Assembly (NCBI RefSeq): GCF_900115205.1
Contig: NZ_FOYQ01000001.1
Location: forward strand, 1,515,240-1,579,239
Source of the DNA: Robiginitalea myxolifaciens
GTDB taxonomy: Bacteria > Bacteroidota > Bacteroidia > Flavobacteriales > Flavobacteriaceae
Direction of reading: 5' to 3'
Length of the DNA: 64,000 nucleotides
Positions 48,554-57,321 of this stretch are shown here, piece after piece. Both the position numbers and the translations under genes were made by a program. Under the pieces are notes generated by a model, which worked only from the letters and a program-made list of their open reading frames with translations, was not told the DNA's origin and made no database searches. Each line of letters begins with the position of its first letter. The stretch's first letter is position 1.

Positions 48554-50204
48554 GACCTTGACCAGCTGGCAGCGGTTGGTAGGATTACTGAACCTGGAAC
48601 GCAAGGACGTTCTGCAGATTTTCTACTATGCCATTTTTGCGGGCTTGGTGAATCTTTCGCTTCCCCTTGGAATTCAGGCCATAATAAACCTGATCCAGGG
48701 AGCGCAGGTGAGCACGTCATGGATAGTCCTGGTTGTCCTGGTAACGCTGGGCGTTGCCTTCGTTGGCGTATTACAGCTCATGCAGATTAGAATTATTGAG
48801 AACCTGCAGCAGAAAATTTTTACCCTGTCTTCTTTCGAATTTGCATTCCGATTCCCAAAAATTCGGATGAAGGAGCTTACGAATTACTATCCCCCGGAAT
48901 TGGCCAACCGCTTTTTTGATACCCTTACGGTACAAAAGTCACTGGCCAAAATCCTGATCGATTTCCCCGCCGCCTTGTTGCAGATAATTTTCGGATTAAT
49001 GCTGCTATCGTTTTACCACCCATTTTTCATTATCTACGGTTTGCTTTTGATCCTGTTGATTTACGTGGTGTTTAAGTTTACCGTTCGAAAAGGAATGCAG
49101 ACCAGCTTGCTGGAGTCGAAACACAAGTACCGGGTTGCGCACTGGATCCAGGAAATTGCCCGCTCCATCGTGAGTTTTAAGCTATCGGGACAAACCTCCC
49201 ATGCACTGGACAAGAATGATACGCTGGTGGCCAATTACCTGGAGGCCCGTGAAAGTCACTTCCGGGTTCTGGTACTGCAGTTTATACAGATGATTGGATT
49301 CAAAGTCCTGGTAACTGCTGGATTGTTATTGATAGGAGGACTTTTGGTTCTGAACCAGGAGATGAATATTGGTCAGTTTGTGGCTGCAGAACTCATTATT
49401 CTCCTCGTTATCGGCTCCGTGGAGAAGCTGATACTGGGTCTGGAGACCTTCTACGATTTGCTTACCTCGCTGGAGAAGCTCGGGCAGGTGGTCGATAAGG
49501 AATTGGAAGACCAGGAGGGTGAAAAACCCTTCAAGATAGGCCAGGATTTGCTCGTGCGACTCGAAAACGTATCCTATTCGGTTCCCGACAGAGACAAAAA
49601 AATATTAGACAACATCAACCTGGAAATCCTACCGCGAACCTCAACAGTCATTCAAGGGCCTCCGGGATCGGGTAAGACCACCTTACTGCGAATGATCGCA
49701 GGAATTCTGGAACCTACGGAAGGCCGGATATTTATCAATGATGTCTCTATCAAAGCAATTCATTTGAACCACTACAGGGCTATGGTCGGTCAATCCCTTC
49801 CAGAGGAGAGTCCTTTTGAAGGTACGATCCTAGACAATCTCACTTTCGGAGATTCCAGTATCGAACAAGAGCGAGTCTACGAAGTCCTGGAAGCCTTAGA
49901 TCTGCTAAAGTTTGTTCAAGAACAACCCAAAGGTATTAAGACGGTTTTATACCCTGAGGGTCGTCAGATACCTTACACGGTTTCAAAGAAAATAGTCCTG
50001 GCTCGAAGTATACTGCATAAGCCAAGCCTGCTCATTTTGAAAGATCCCCTGGATCAGTTCGGACAGCAGGAATCAGATAAAATCATGAAATACCTAACAG
50101 ACAGATCGCATACCTGGGCCTTGGTGGTTGTGAGCACCAACCCATTATGGGCCGATCGTTGTGGCCGGACGATCAAGATCGAGAACGGGAAACAAGTAAA
50201 ATAA
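48537..50204 (+). CDS. ABC exporter-type protein with degenerate ATPase motifs
   Basis: A 555-residue half-transporter: six membrane helices (about 25-310) and a nucleotide-binding domain (about 345-555). Walker A is intact (QGPPGSGKTTLLRM, about residue 374), and so is the Q-loop (AMVGQSLPEESPFEGTI). The signature LSGGQ is replaced by TVSKK (PYTVSKKIVLARS). Walker B reads LLILKDPLDQ, with Pro where the catalytic Glu should be. The switch His is replaced (VVSTNPLW). It should bind but hardly hydrolyse ATP on its own. HlyD and TolC-like genes follow, as in type I secretion or efflux systems. Confidence 0.88.
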   Translation: MEKKNKTLTSWQRLVGLLNLERKDVLQIFYYAIFAGLVNLSLPLGIQAIINLIQGAQVSTSWIVLVVLVTLGVAFVGVLQLMQIRIIENLQQKIFTLSSFEFAFRFPKIRMKELTNYYPPELANRFFDTLTVQKSLAKILIDFPAALLQIIFGLMLLSFYHPFFIIYGLLLILLIYVVFKFTVRKGMQTSLLESKHKYRVAHWIQEIARSIVSFKLSGQTSHALDKNDTLVANYLEARESHFRVLVLQFIQMIGFKVLVTAGLLLIGGLLVLNQEMNIGQFVAAELIILLVIGSVEKLILGLETFYDLLTSLEKLGQVVDKELEDQEGEKPFKIGQDLLVRLENVSYSVPDRDKKILDNINLEILPRTSTVIQGPPGSGKTTLLRMIAGILEPTEGRIFINDVSIKAIHLNHYRAMVGQSLPEESPFEGTILDNLTFGDSSIEQERVYEVLEALDLLKFVQEQPKGIKTVLYPEGRQIPYTVSKKIVLARSILHKPSLLILKDPLDQFGQQESDKIMKYLTDRSHTWALVVVSTNPLWADRCGRTIKIENGKQVK

Positions 50205-50210
50205 AATCTT

Positions 50211-51563
50211 ATGCTGAATATCAGTAACAGCCCTTTGCACGGCAAAGTAGACATGAGTCGGTTTAAAGCCTCGCGTCGTGTATTCCACAGGCGGCACTAC
50301 AAGTATTTCAATCGCTTTCTGTTGGCATTTGCAGGTATTGGCTTAATTGTTCTCTTCCTTCCATGGACTCAGAACATTCGCGGGAGAGGTTTCCTGACGA
50401 CCCTGACTCCGGAGCAGCGACCACAAACCATTCAATCCCCGATACCCGGAAGGATAGAACGCTGGTACGTGCGGGAAGGAGATTATGTAGAAGCCGGGGA
50501 TACCATCCTGTTTGTTTCCGAGGTCAAGAACGAATACTTTGACCCGCTGCTTTTGACCCGGACACAACAACAGATCGATGCCAAGAGCCGAGCGGTTTCG
50601 AGTTATCAGCAAAAAGTTCTGGCGCTCGACTCCCAGGTAGGAGCCCTGATAAACGAGCGTGAATTGAAATTGGAACAGGCGCGTAATAAATTGATCCAGG
50701 CCAATCTGAAAGTTCAAAGCGATAGTATAGATCTGGAGGCCGCTAAAACCCAGATTACTATTGCCCAGCGGCAATATGACCGGACGGCACTCTTGCAGGA
50801 AGAAGGTCTCAAGGCAGTCACTGATGTCGAAGAAAAACGACTCAAATTGCAGGAATCGCAGGCCAAATTGATCTCGCAGGAAAATAAACTCTATGCGGCA
50901 AAAAACGAGGTAATCAACGCCAAAGTAGAGATTGGGCGCATACAGGCGGAGTATACCGATAAAATTTCGAAAGCCAGATCGGACCGGGCTACTGCGGAAT
51001 CCTCGCAGTTCGATTCGGAAGCACAGGTAACTAAACTGGAGAATGAATATTCCAACTACGAGCGGCGAACAGATCTCTACTATATTCGAGCCCCCCGCAG
51101 CGGTTATATCAATAAAGCCCTGCAGGGCGGAGTAGGGGAAACCTTTAAAGAAGGCGATGAATTGGTAGGGATAATGCCGGCAAAAGTAGACCTTGCTGTG
51201 GAATCTTTCGTTGACCCTCTGGACCTGCCTCTGGTACACCGGGGGGAAAAAGTGCGCATCCAGTTCGACGGATGGCCGGTGATAATCTTCAGTGGTTGGC
51301 CCAATGTAAGTTACGGTACCTATGGGGGAACCATTGTTGCTGTAGAAACCTACATCAGCCCTAATGGGAAATATCGAATATTGATAGCACCTGATCCTGA
51401 TGATCACCCGTGGCCGGAAGATCTGCGTGTTGGCTCCGGGGCCCAAACCATTGCCCTGCTGAATGATGTTCCTATTTGGTTTGAGTTATGGCGACAGCTA
51501 AACGGTTTCCCACCGAATTACTATCAGCCAGAAGATAACATGGCCCAAACAAAGAAAAAATGA
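50211..51563 (+). CDS. HlyD-family membrane fusion protein
   Basis: Periplasmic adaptor of 450 residues linking the inner-membrane ABC protein to an outer-membrane channel. One membrane helix (about 36-55) is followed by a lipoyl-type half-motif (IQSPIPGRIERWYVREGDYV), a long coiled coil (about 125-290; ELKLEQARNKLIQANLKVQS) and the second lipoyl half (IRAPRSGYINKALQGGVGE), then a beta-barrel domain. It begins six bases after the ABC gene and overlaps the TolC-like gene as ATGA. Confidence 0.92.
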   Translation: MLNISNSPLHGKVDMSRFKASRRVFHRRHYKYFNRFLLAFAGIGLIVLFLPWTQNIRGRGFLTTLTPEQRPQTIQSPIPGRIERWYVREGDYVEAGDTILFVSEVKNEYFDPLLLTRTQQQIDAKSRAVSSYQQKVLALDSQVGALINERELKLEQARNKLIQANLKVQSDSIDLEAAKTQITIAQRQYDRTALLQEEGLKAVTDVEEKRLKLQESQAKLISQENKLYAAKNEVINAKVEIGRIQAEYTDKISKARSDRATAESSQFDSEAQVTKLENEYSNYERRTDLYYIRAPRSGYINKALQGGVGETFKEGDELVGIMPAKVDLAVESFVDPLDLPLVHRGEKVRIQFDGWPVIIFSGWPNVSYGTYGGTIVAVETYISPNGKYRILIAPDPDDHPWPEDLRVGSGAQTIALLNDVPIWFELWRQLNGFPPNYYQPEDNMAQTKKK

Positions 51564-53176
51564 CCAGGAGATTTCCTGCCATATTAGTTTTGCTCATGCT
51601 TTGGGCAGGAGGATTGACGGCCCAGGTACCGCCAACCCTTCCGGAAGGGGCGGCGCGTCAAATTCCGGCTATCCCTGATTCCCTTAAGCCAGCCATACCG
51701 GACAGTCTTATCAGGCCAGGGATGGCTATTGATTTGCCACCTGTCCCATCAGCTTTGCCAGCTTCGGACCCGCGCCAAAACCAACGGTATGCCGATGATA
51801 CAGCCTTGGATACACTGGTGCCCGATTCCCTGGTTCTGGGATTCCGGGAGTACCTGGCCTTTGTGAAACAATTCCATCCTGTTGCCCGTCAGGCTCAATT
51901 GGTCCTGGCCAGTGCCGAAGCCAATCTGTTGCGTTCCCGAGGCGGCTTTGATCCAAAACTGGCCGTGGATTACGACCGGAAGAAATTCAAGGGCACGGAA
52001 TACTACGACAGGCTCAATGCGACCTTTAAAATCCCAACCTGGTTTGGGGTGGAATTTAAAGGGCAATTCGAGCAAAACGAAGGTGATTTTCTGAACCCCG
52101 AGGACTCCGTACCAACAGATGGACTATACAGTGCGGGGGTAAGTGTCTCCGTTTTGAAAGGATTTTGGATCAATGAGCGGATGGCTACCCTGAGGAAGGC
52201 ACGGTTTTTTGAGCGTCAGAGCCAGGCCGACCGGGACATCCTGATCAACAAAATACTCTACGATGCTTCCCAGGCCTATTTTGACTGGCTCCAATCCTAT
52301 CGGGACCTCCTGGTCTACGAGGGCTTCCTGCAGAATGCCGAGTTGCGCTACGAAGGTATCCGCCGTTCGGCCCTGGCCGGAGATATTGCAGGTATCGATA
52401 CCACTGAAGCCGGAATAGCGGTGCAAAACCGAATGTTGAGCCTGGAACAGGCAAAGGTAATGTATCGGAACAAATCCCTGGAGTTATCGAATTTCCTCTG
52501 GCTCGACGACAATATTCCGATTGAGATTCAGGATGCGGTGCGCCCGGAGATTGACCCGGCCAGAGCCGTGGATATAGCCCTGGACCTGGATAATGTCATT
52601 GCCGATAGTCTGGATCTGACGGCACATCCCAAATTGCGTTCTCTGGACAACAAGGTGCGGGGATTGCTCGTCGACAAGCGACTTAAGATCAACCAGCTTC
52701 TGCCCCAGCTCGATGTGGAGTACAATTTCCTCACAGAGACCCCGGAATTTATAAACTCTTTCGAAACCCAGGAGTACAAGGGGGGAATAACGTTCAGCGT
52801 TCCCCTGTTTCTGCGCAAGGAACGGGGAGCCCTGCGCATGGCTAAATTTAAGCTTCAGGATGCCCAGTTCGAAAGGGATAATGCCTTTGTGAGTATTCGC
52901 AACAAATTGGCGGCGTTGAGCAATGAACTGGAATCCTTCGAGCGGCAAAATTTACTGATTTCCGGGATTGTCAGGGACTACAGGATCATGCTCCAGGCCG
53001 AAGAGCGCAAGTTCAGTTTTGGGGAGAGTTCCATATTCCTGATCAATTCCCGGGAGCGTTCCCTGATCGATGCCCGGCTTAAATCCAATGAGGTTCAGAA
53101 CAAGTATTTGCTCACCAAAGCGAAACTATTTAAAGCCCTGGCGATTAATCCGGAGCTGGAATTGCAGGACCCTTGA
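51560..53176 (+). CDS. TolC-family outer-membrane channel protein
   Basis: A 538-residue outer-membrane efflux protein. A signal peptide (MTRRFPAILVLLMLWAGGLTAQ) is followed by a Pro-rich stretch of about 55 residues (PAIPDSLKPAIPDSLIRPG), then long helices and barrel strands of the OEP type (VARQAQLVLASAEANLLRSR; LFLRKERGALRMAKFKLQDA; LINSRERSLIDARLKSNEVQ). It completes a three-part envelope-spanning exporter with the two preceding genes. Confidence 0.9.
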   Translation: MTRRFPAILVLLMLWAGGLTAQVPPTLPEGAARQIPAIPDSLKPAIPDSLIRPGMAIDLPPVPSALPASDPRQNQRYADDTALDTLVPDSLVLGFREYLAFVKQFHPVARQAQLVLASAEANLLRSRGGFDPKLAVDYDRKKFKGTEYYDRLNATFKIPTWFGVEFKGQFEQNEGDFLNPEDSVPTDGLYSAGVSVSVLKGFWINERMATLRKARFFERQSQADRDILINKILYDASQAYFDWLQSYRDLLVYEGFLQNAELRYEGIRRSALAGDIAGIDTTEAGIAVQNRMLSLEQAKVMYRNKSLELSNFLWLDDNIPIEIQDAVRPEIDPARAVDIALDLDNVIADSLDLTAHPKLRSLDNKVRGLLVDKRLKINQLLPQLDVEYNFLTETPEFINSFETQEYKGGITFSVPLFLRKERGALRMAKFKLQDAQFERDNAFVSIRNKLAALSNELESFERQNLLISGIVRDYRIMLQAEERKFSFGESSIFLINSRERSLIDARLKSNEVQNKYLLTKAKLFKALAINPELELQDP

Positions 53177-53207
53177 GCCTGGTCAAATTAAATTACAGCA
53201 TGCAAAA

Positions 53208-54074
53208 TTGAAAGCTGGCCATAGTAAATATCGATTTCCCGGGGCGGACATTCTCCTGATTATTGCCGGGGTATTTTCTGCCGCCTTCGGGCTGGAGGGG
53301 TTCCTCTTGCCCAATCAGTTCATCGATGGCGGGGCTACGGGGATTTCCCTGCTGATTACCGAGGTTACCCAAACCCCACTGTCGTTAATGATCCTAATCG
53401 TGAATGCCCCCTTTATTCTCTTGGGATTTCGCGTTGTGGGAAAGTGGTTTGCGCTGAAAACCATGGGTTCGATTGCCTTGCTGGCCCTGGTATTGTTCGT
53501 TTTTGATTTCCCGGAAATTACCGAAGACAAGGTTTTGGTATCCGTATTCGGGGGATTTTTCCTGGGGGCAGGCATCGGCCTATCCATTCGGGGGGGATCT
53601 GTACTGGACGGGACCGAAATCCTGGCCATATTCCTCAGTCGTCGCTCCGGGTTAAAGATTGGGGATATCATTATCCTGGTCAACATCATAATCTTCCTGA
53701 CGGCTGCTTATTTCCTATCCATCGAAGCAGCGTTGTACTCCATGCTAGCCTATTTGGCGGCCTCCAAAACACTTGACTTTGTGGTGGACGGCCTGGAGGA
53801 ATACACCGCCGTGACCATCATTTCTACTGAGAGCGAGGCCGTACGCCTGATGATTGTAAACACCATGAAGCGCGGGCTTACCCTGATCCCTGTTCGGGGC
53901 GGGTATCGGGAGGAAGGCGAACATACCGATTACCAGGCCATCTATACCGTGATTACCCGACTGGAAATCTACAAGCTCTATCGCGAGCTGGATCGGATCG
54001 ATCCCGATGCTTTTGTGGTAATGAGCAGGATAAGCGATACCCGGGGAGGGATGATCAAAAAGAGGACCCTGTAA
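53208..54074 (+). CDS. YitT-family membrane protein (DUF161-DUF2179)
   Basis: About 288 residues with five to six helices (ILLIIAGVFSAAFGLEGFLL; LSLMILIVNAPFILLGFRVV) and a C-terminal DUF2179 domain (AVTIISTESEAVRLMIVNTM). Function unknown. The start is uncertain: no ATG stands near the domain start, and the TTG at 53208 (MKAGHSKYRF), 31 bases after the TolC gene, is chosen. The open frame runs upstream into the TolC gene as far as 53070, but that part is an out-of-frame shadow. Confidence 0.82.
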   Translation: MKAGHSKYRFPGADILLIIAGVFSAAFGLEGFLLPNQFIDGGATGISLLITEVTQTPLSLMILIVNAPFILLGFRVVGKWFALKTMGSIALLALVLFVFDFPEITEDKVLVSVFGGFFLGAGIGLSIRGGSVLDGTEILAIFLSRRSGLKIGDIIILVNIIIFLTAAYFLSIEAALYSMLAYLAASKTLDFVVDGLEEYTAVTIISTESEAVRLMIVNTMKRGLTLIPVRGGYREEGEHTDYQAIYTVITRLEIYKLYRELDRIDPDAFVVMSRISDTRGGMIKKRTL

Positions 54075-54104
54075 GTAATCTCAGGATAGTACTACTAATG
54101 CCCC

Positions 54105-54746
54105 ATGACAAATCGAGCAGACACACTCCTGAATGAAACGATTCGCGCCGGCCTGAAACAGGCGCTCAAGGACTCCTGGTCCTACTCGCAGTATCGGGAG
54201 GAAATGGCGCGGCAGGTCGAGGCCGGAGAGACCTCTGGAATACAGCAAAGCCCGGATCGCATACAATATACCCTCTTGAACCACCGCCGGATGAAGCGCT
54301 GGGAGAAAACCTTTCGGTTTCCCGAGACTGTTGCCAGCAAAATTAAGGACCTCCTCGCGGCTACGTCTGCCCCAAAGCGTACCTGGCTGGTACTCACCGA
54401 AACCTGGTGTGGCGATGCCGCCCCCATGCTACCGCTAGCCGATGCTTTTGCACGGGCCATACCCGGAATAGATTTGCGCATTGCTTCCCGGGACGACCAC
54501 CCCGAGTTGATGGAGCAGTTCAGAACCGATGGTGCCCTATCGATTCCCAAGTTGCTGATACTGGATCAAAACCAGGAAAAAGTGCTGGCCGAATGGGGCC
54601 CGCGTCCTGTACCGGCTAGAAAATTGGTACAGGATTATAAAGCCGCACATGGAAAATTAACGGCCGAATTCCGGGAGGAATTGCAGCAGTGGTACAATAA
54701 AGACAGGGGACAGCATATCGCTGAGGAGTTGGCCTATTTACTCTGA
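54105..54746 (+). CDS. Thioredoxin-family protein with a single cysteine
   Basis: A 213-residue cytosolic protein. A helical N-terminal part (SWSYSQYREEMARQVEAG) precedes a thioredoxin-like domain (about 90-180). At the active-site position it has ETWCGDAAPMLP, so only one of the CxxC cysteines is present. The cis-proline segment is LSIPKLLIL. Proteins of this kind are common in Bacteroidetes and might act on monothiol or mixed disulfide chemistry. It overlaps the convergent TonB-like gene by 13 bases. Confidence 0.83.
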   Translation: MTNRADTLLNETIRAGLKQALKDSWSYSQYREEMARQVEAGETSGIQQSPDRIQYTLLNHRRMKRWEKTFRFPETVASKIKDLLAATSAPKRTWLVLTETWCGDAAPMLPLADAFARAIPGIDLRIASRDDHPELMEQFRTDGALSIPKLLILDQNQEKVLAEWGPRPVPARKLVQDYKAAHGKLTAEFREELQQWYNKDRGQHIAEELAYLL

Positions 54747-55450
54747 AATAAATAGGTAATGGTGCCTTTTTGAGTAGCGCGCCCTGAACTGTTGAAACGG
54801 GCCTGCAGCGCATAAGCAATCGCATTATCTACGAGGCATCCGTTGTCCGTTCCAGAACTTTTGGCATTAAAGGAGGCTTCGGTTACAAATCCACGGGAGT
54901 CTACCTCGATATTGATAACCACCTTTCCTCCTTCGATACAGGTATAGATCGGTGGGGGAAGTTCGTACGCATTCCGCTCGACAAGGGAATACGTAATCGA
55001 AGTACGCTTGTCCTTCAGATAATTGGTGTATTCCTTTTTCTCCGCTTCTTTTTCGCCGAGCAGTTGTTTGGCTTCCTCCCTTTTTTGGGCGAGTTCTTTA
55101 AGGGTTTCGGCATATTCCCCTTCTCCCGGAGTTGCGTCACTATCGGAGGCATCCATTTGGCGTTCTGCCATCAGTTCTTCTAGCGTCTTCAGGGGTTCGG
55201 GCTGTCCAAAAGTGGGTTTGGCCGTCTCGTTCATGGCCATGTGGCTCTTGATCGGATCAGCGGCTTCGGCTTCCCGAAGTTCCTCTTCCTGGCGGATCAA
55301 TTCCTCCAGCACCTCATCGGCCAGGGCCATTTCAATGACGTATTCCTCCTCAACTTCGGCGCCCAGGTGAATGTTGAACAGGGTCAATACAACGATACCC
55401 AGCGTAAAGCCGGTTATTAGCATTGCCAATTGACTGCGGTTCAAATTCAT
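54734..55450 (-). CDS. TonB-like energy transducer or periplasmic coiled-coil protein
   Basis: A 238-residue protein with one N-terminal helix (LAMLITGFTLGIVVLTLF), a Glu/Lys-rich coiled coil (VLEELIRQEEELREAEAA; ETLKELAQKREEAKQLLGE) and a C-terminal domain resembling TonB-C (CIEGGKVVINIEVDSRGFVTEASFN begins it, ending TITYLFQ). It lacks the Pro-Glu/Pro-Lys linker of classic TonB. Two Cys in the C-terminal domain may form a disulfide. It is last in the ftsX-DUF3098-uppP-truB series. Confidence 0.72.
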   Translation of the reverse strand: MNLNRSQLAMLITGFTLGIVVLTLFNIHLGAEVEEEYVIEMALADEVLEELIRQEEELREAEAADPIKSHMAMNETAKPTFGQPEPLKTLEELMAERQMDASDSDATPGEGEYAETLKELAQKREEAKQLLGEKEAEKKEYTNYLKDKRTSITYSLVERNAYELPPPIYTCIEGGKVVINIEVDSRGFVTEASFNAKSSGTDNGCLVDNAIAYALQARFNSSGRATQKGTITYLFQSK

Positions 55451-55476
55451 ATTCCTATAACCGTTTTTAAAGGGAT

Positions 55477-56229
55477 TTATTTTATTCCCCGGGGGAGTTC
55501 CCCCTTGGATTTGTCGGGAGGAATGGGGTAGCCTGCTTCCCGGAATATTCCCTTTATTTCATTAGGTGTCTGAGCATTATATACGTGATAATCGCCTATT
55601 TTGGTTCTTTTCAAGGCACTTAAGTAAGCCCCGGATCCCAGGTCCTGCCCGAAATCATGGACCAGGGAACGGATATAGGTGCCCTTGCCACAAGCCACGC
55701 GAAAGTCGATTTCCGGCAGTGCAATCCGCGTCAGATCAAAAGCGGTGACCTGAACGGATCTAGCCGGGATATCCGGGGTTTCCCCTTTCCGGGCCAATTC
55801 ATAAAGGCGTTTGCCGTCTTTCTTCACTGCGGAGAAAACAGGCGGGCGTTGTTGGATATTCCCGAGGAATTTTTGAGTGCTCGCCTCCAGATACGCCTCC
55901 TCGAGGTGATCCCAGGGCCCAAAGGGTTCCGGTTCCGTTTCCAGGTCATAAGAAGGGGTGGTTGCCCCCAAAACCAGGGTGCCGGTGTATTCTTTGGGTT
56001 GTCCTTGAAGCTCCGCAATGGTCTTTGTTTTTCGGCCCGTACAAATAAGTAACAGGCCTGTAGCCAGGGGATCCAGGGTACCGGCATGACCGACTTTTAT
56101 TTTCCGCAAGCCAAAGGCTTTACGAATAGTCCATCGAATGGCGTTTACGGCCTGGAAGCTCGACCAACCATAGGGTTTGTCCACTAACAGTACCTGTCCT
56201 TCCAGAAAGGCTTCTTTGCTGAGTTCCAT
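55477..56229 (-). CDS. truB: tRNA pseudouridine(55) synthase
   Basis: Makes pseudouridine 55 in the T loop of tRNAs. 250 residues. The catalytic Asp is in GHAGTLDPLATGLLL. DKPYGWSSFQAVNAIR at the N terminus and RVACGKGTYIRSLVHDFG are also diagnostic. The C-terminal PUA part is short. It begins three bases after uppP. Confidence 0.96.
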   Translation of the reverse strand: MELSKEAFLEGQVLLVDKPYGWSSFQAVNAIRWTIRKAFGLRKIKVGHAGTLDPLATGLLLICTGRKTKTIAELQGQPKEYTGTLVLGATTPSYDLETEPEPFGPWDHLEEAYLEASTQKFLGNIQQRPPVFSAVKKDGKRLYELARKGETPDIPARSVQVTAFDLTRIALPEIDFRVACGKGTYIRSLVHDFGQDLGSGAYLSALKRTKIGDYHVYNAQTPNEIKGIFREAGYPIPPDKSKGELPRGIK

Positions 56230-56232
56230 AGG

Positions 56233-57030
56233 TTATAACCACCAGACTCCCGCGGCAATTGCCAGCAGGCCAACGACCAGGCAATATACGGCAAAAACGG
56301 TGAGGCGGCTGTTGCGCACCAGGCGTATCATCCAGGTGCAGGCGAGCAGGCCGGCTACAAAAGCGGCAATAAATCCGGCTGCCATGGGTCCATAGAGGGC
56401 TTCCTCCAACACCAATTCCCCGCCCAGGATATCCCGGGCAATTTTCCCAAGGATCAGGGGAACGACCATCAGAAATGAAAAACGTGCGGCTTTGCTCTTG
56501 TCGATCCCCAATAACACGGAGGTCGCTATGGTTGCCCCACTTCTGGAGATTCCCGGGAGCATGGCAATGGCCTGGGAGATCCCGATAATAATCGAGTGGC
56601 CATAACCCACGTTGCGGGTGGTATTCCGGGCTTTGTCTGCCAGGAAAAGCAGGACGCCGGTAAGCAGGAGCATCCCGCCGACAAAGGCGATATCTCCTGA
56701 GAAAAATTGTTCCAATTCCGCTTCAAAGAAAAGGCCAACCAGCACGGCTGGGATCATGGAAAGTACAATCTTCAGGGAAAATCGAAACTCTTCATTGTTC
56801 TTAAATCGAAAGAGGCCGCGCAGGATATCTGCAACATCCTTACGGTAGACCACCAGGGTGCTCAGGGCAGTGGCAAAGTGCAGGACTACGGTAAAGAGCA
56901 GGCTTTCCTGAGGAAGCGAATCATCTCCCAATAGGGCCTTGCCCAATTCCAGGTGTCCGCTGGAGGAAACTGGCAGAAACTCGGTCAGCCCCTGGATTAT
57001 CCCGAGCAGAATGGCATCGAGCAGATCCAA
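56233..57030 (-). CDS. uppP: Undecaprenyl-diphosphatase
   Basis: Recycles undecaprenyl diphosphate to the monophosphate carrier for cell wall and glycan synthesis. 265 residues with about eight helices. The BacA motifs QGLTEFLPVSSSGHLELG and LPGISRSGATIATSVLLG are present. Its start codon directly follows the DUF3098 stop. Confidence 0.96.
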   Translation of the reverse strand: MDLLDAILLGIIQGLTEFLPVSSSGHLELGKALLGDDSLPQESLLFTVVLHFATALSTLVVYRKDVADILRGLFRFKNNEEFRFSLKIVLSMIPAVLVGLFFEAELEQFFSGDIAFVGGMLLLTGVLLFLADKARNTTRNVGYGHSIIIGISQAIAMLPGISRSGATIATSVLLGIDKSKAARFSFLMVVPLILGKIARDILGGELVLEEALYGPMAAGFIAAFVAGLLACTWMIRLVRNSRLTVFAVYCLVVGLLAIAAGVWWL

Positions 57031-57303
57031 TTAATTCTTGTTCTTTTTGGAAGGAGAGGCGAGTATCGCATAGACCTGTATACCCAGGCCAATCAAAACC
57101 AGGGTAGGTGCCAGGCGAATACGCCGAAAACTGAATATACTTTCATCAAAGACATTGGGGTCGTCGCTGCCACCCCCTGCCATGAGGATGTAGCCCAGGG
57201 CTATCAGGCCAAGACCAACAAACATAAGCTGGTAGTTGCGCTTCTGGAAGATAAACTCCTTGCGGGGCTTCTGCGAATCGGTGGGTTTCTTCGATTTGCT
57301 CAT
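57031..57303 (-). CDS. DUF3098 membrane protein
   Basis: A 90-residue protein with two helices (about 27-45 and 65-83) and a basic N terminus (MSKSKKPTDSQKPRKEF). DUF3098 is found between ftsX and uppP in many Bacteroidetes, so it may be part of the division/wall machinery. Function unknown. Confidence 0.88.
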   Translation of the reverse strand: MSKSKKPTDSQKPRKEFIFQKRNYQLMFVGLGLIALGYILMAGGGSDDPNVFDESIFSFRRIRLAPTLVLIGLGIQVYAILASPSKKNKN

Positions 57304-57321
57304 AGGGCAAAGTTACGGGAA

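Noticed and set aside
50343-51446. 367-residue open frame antisense to the HlyD gene
   Set aside because: The plus strand clearly encodes HlyD; the antisense product is rich in Phe/Gly/Arg without any family pattern.
53070-53207. Upstream extension of the YitT gene into the TolC gene
   Set aside because: The extension reads an alternative frame of TolC; a TTG start at 53208 better fits the domain boundary.
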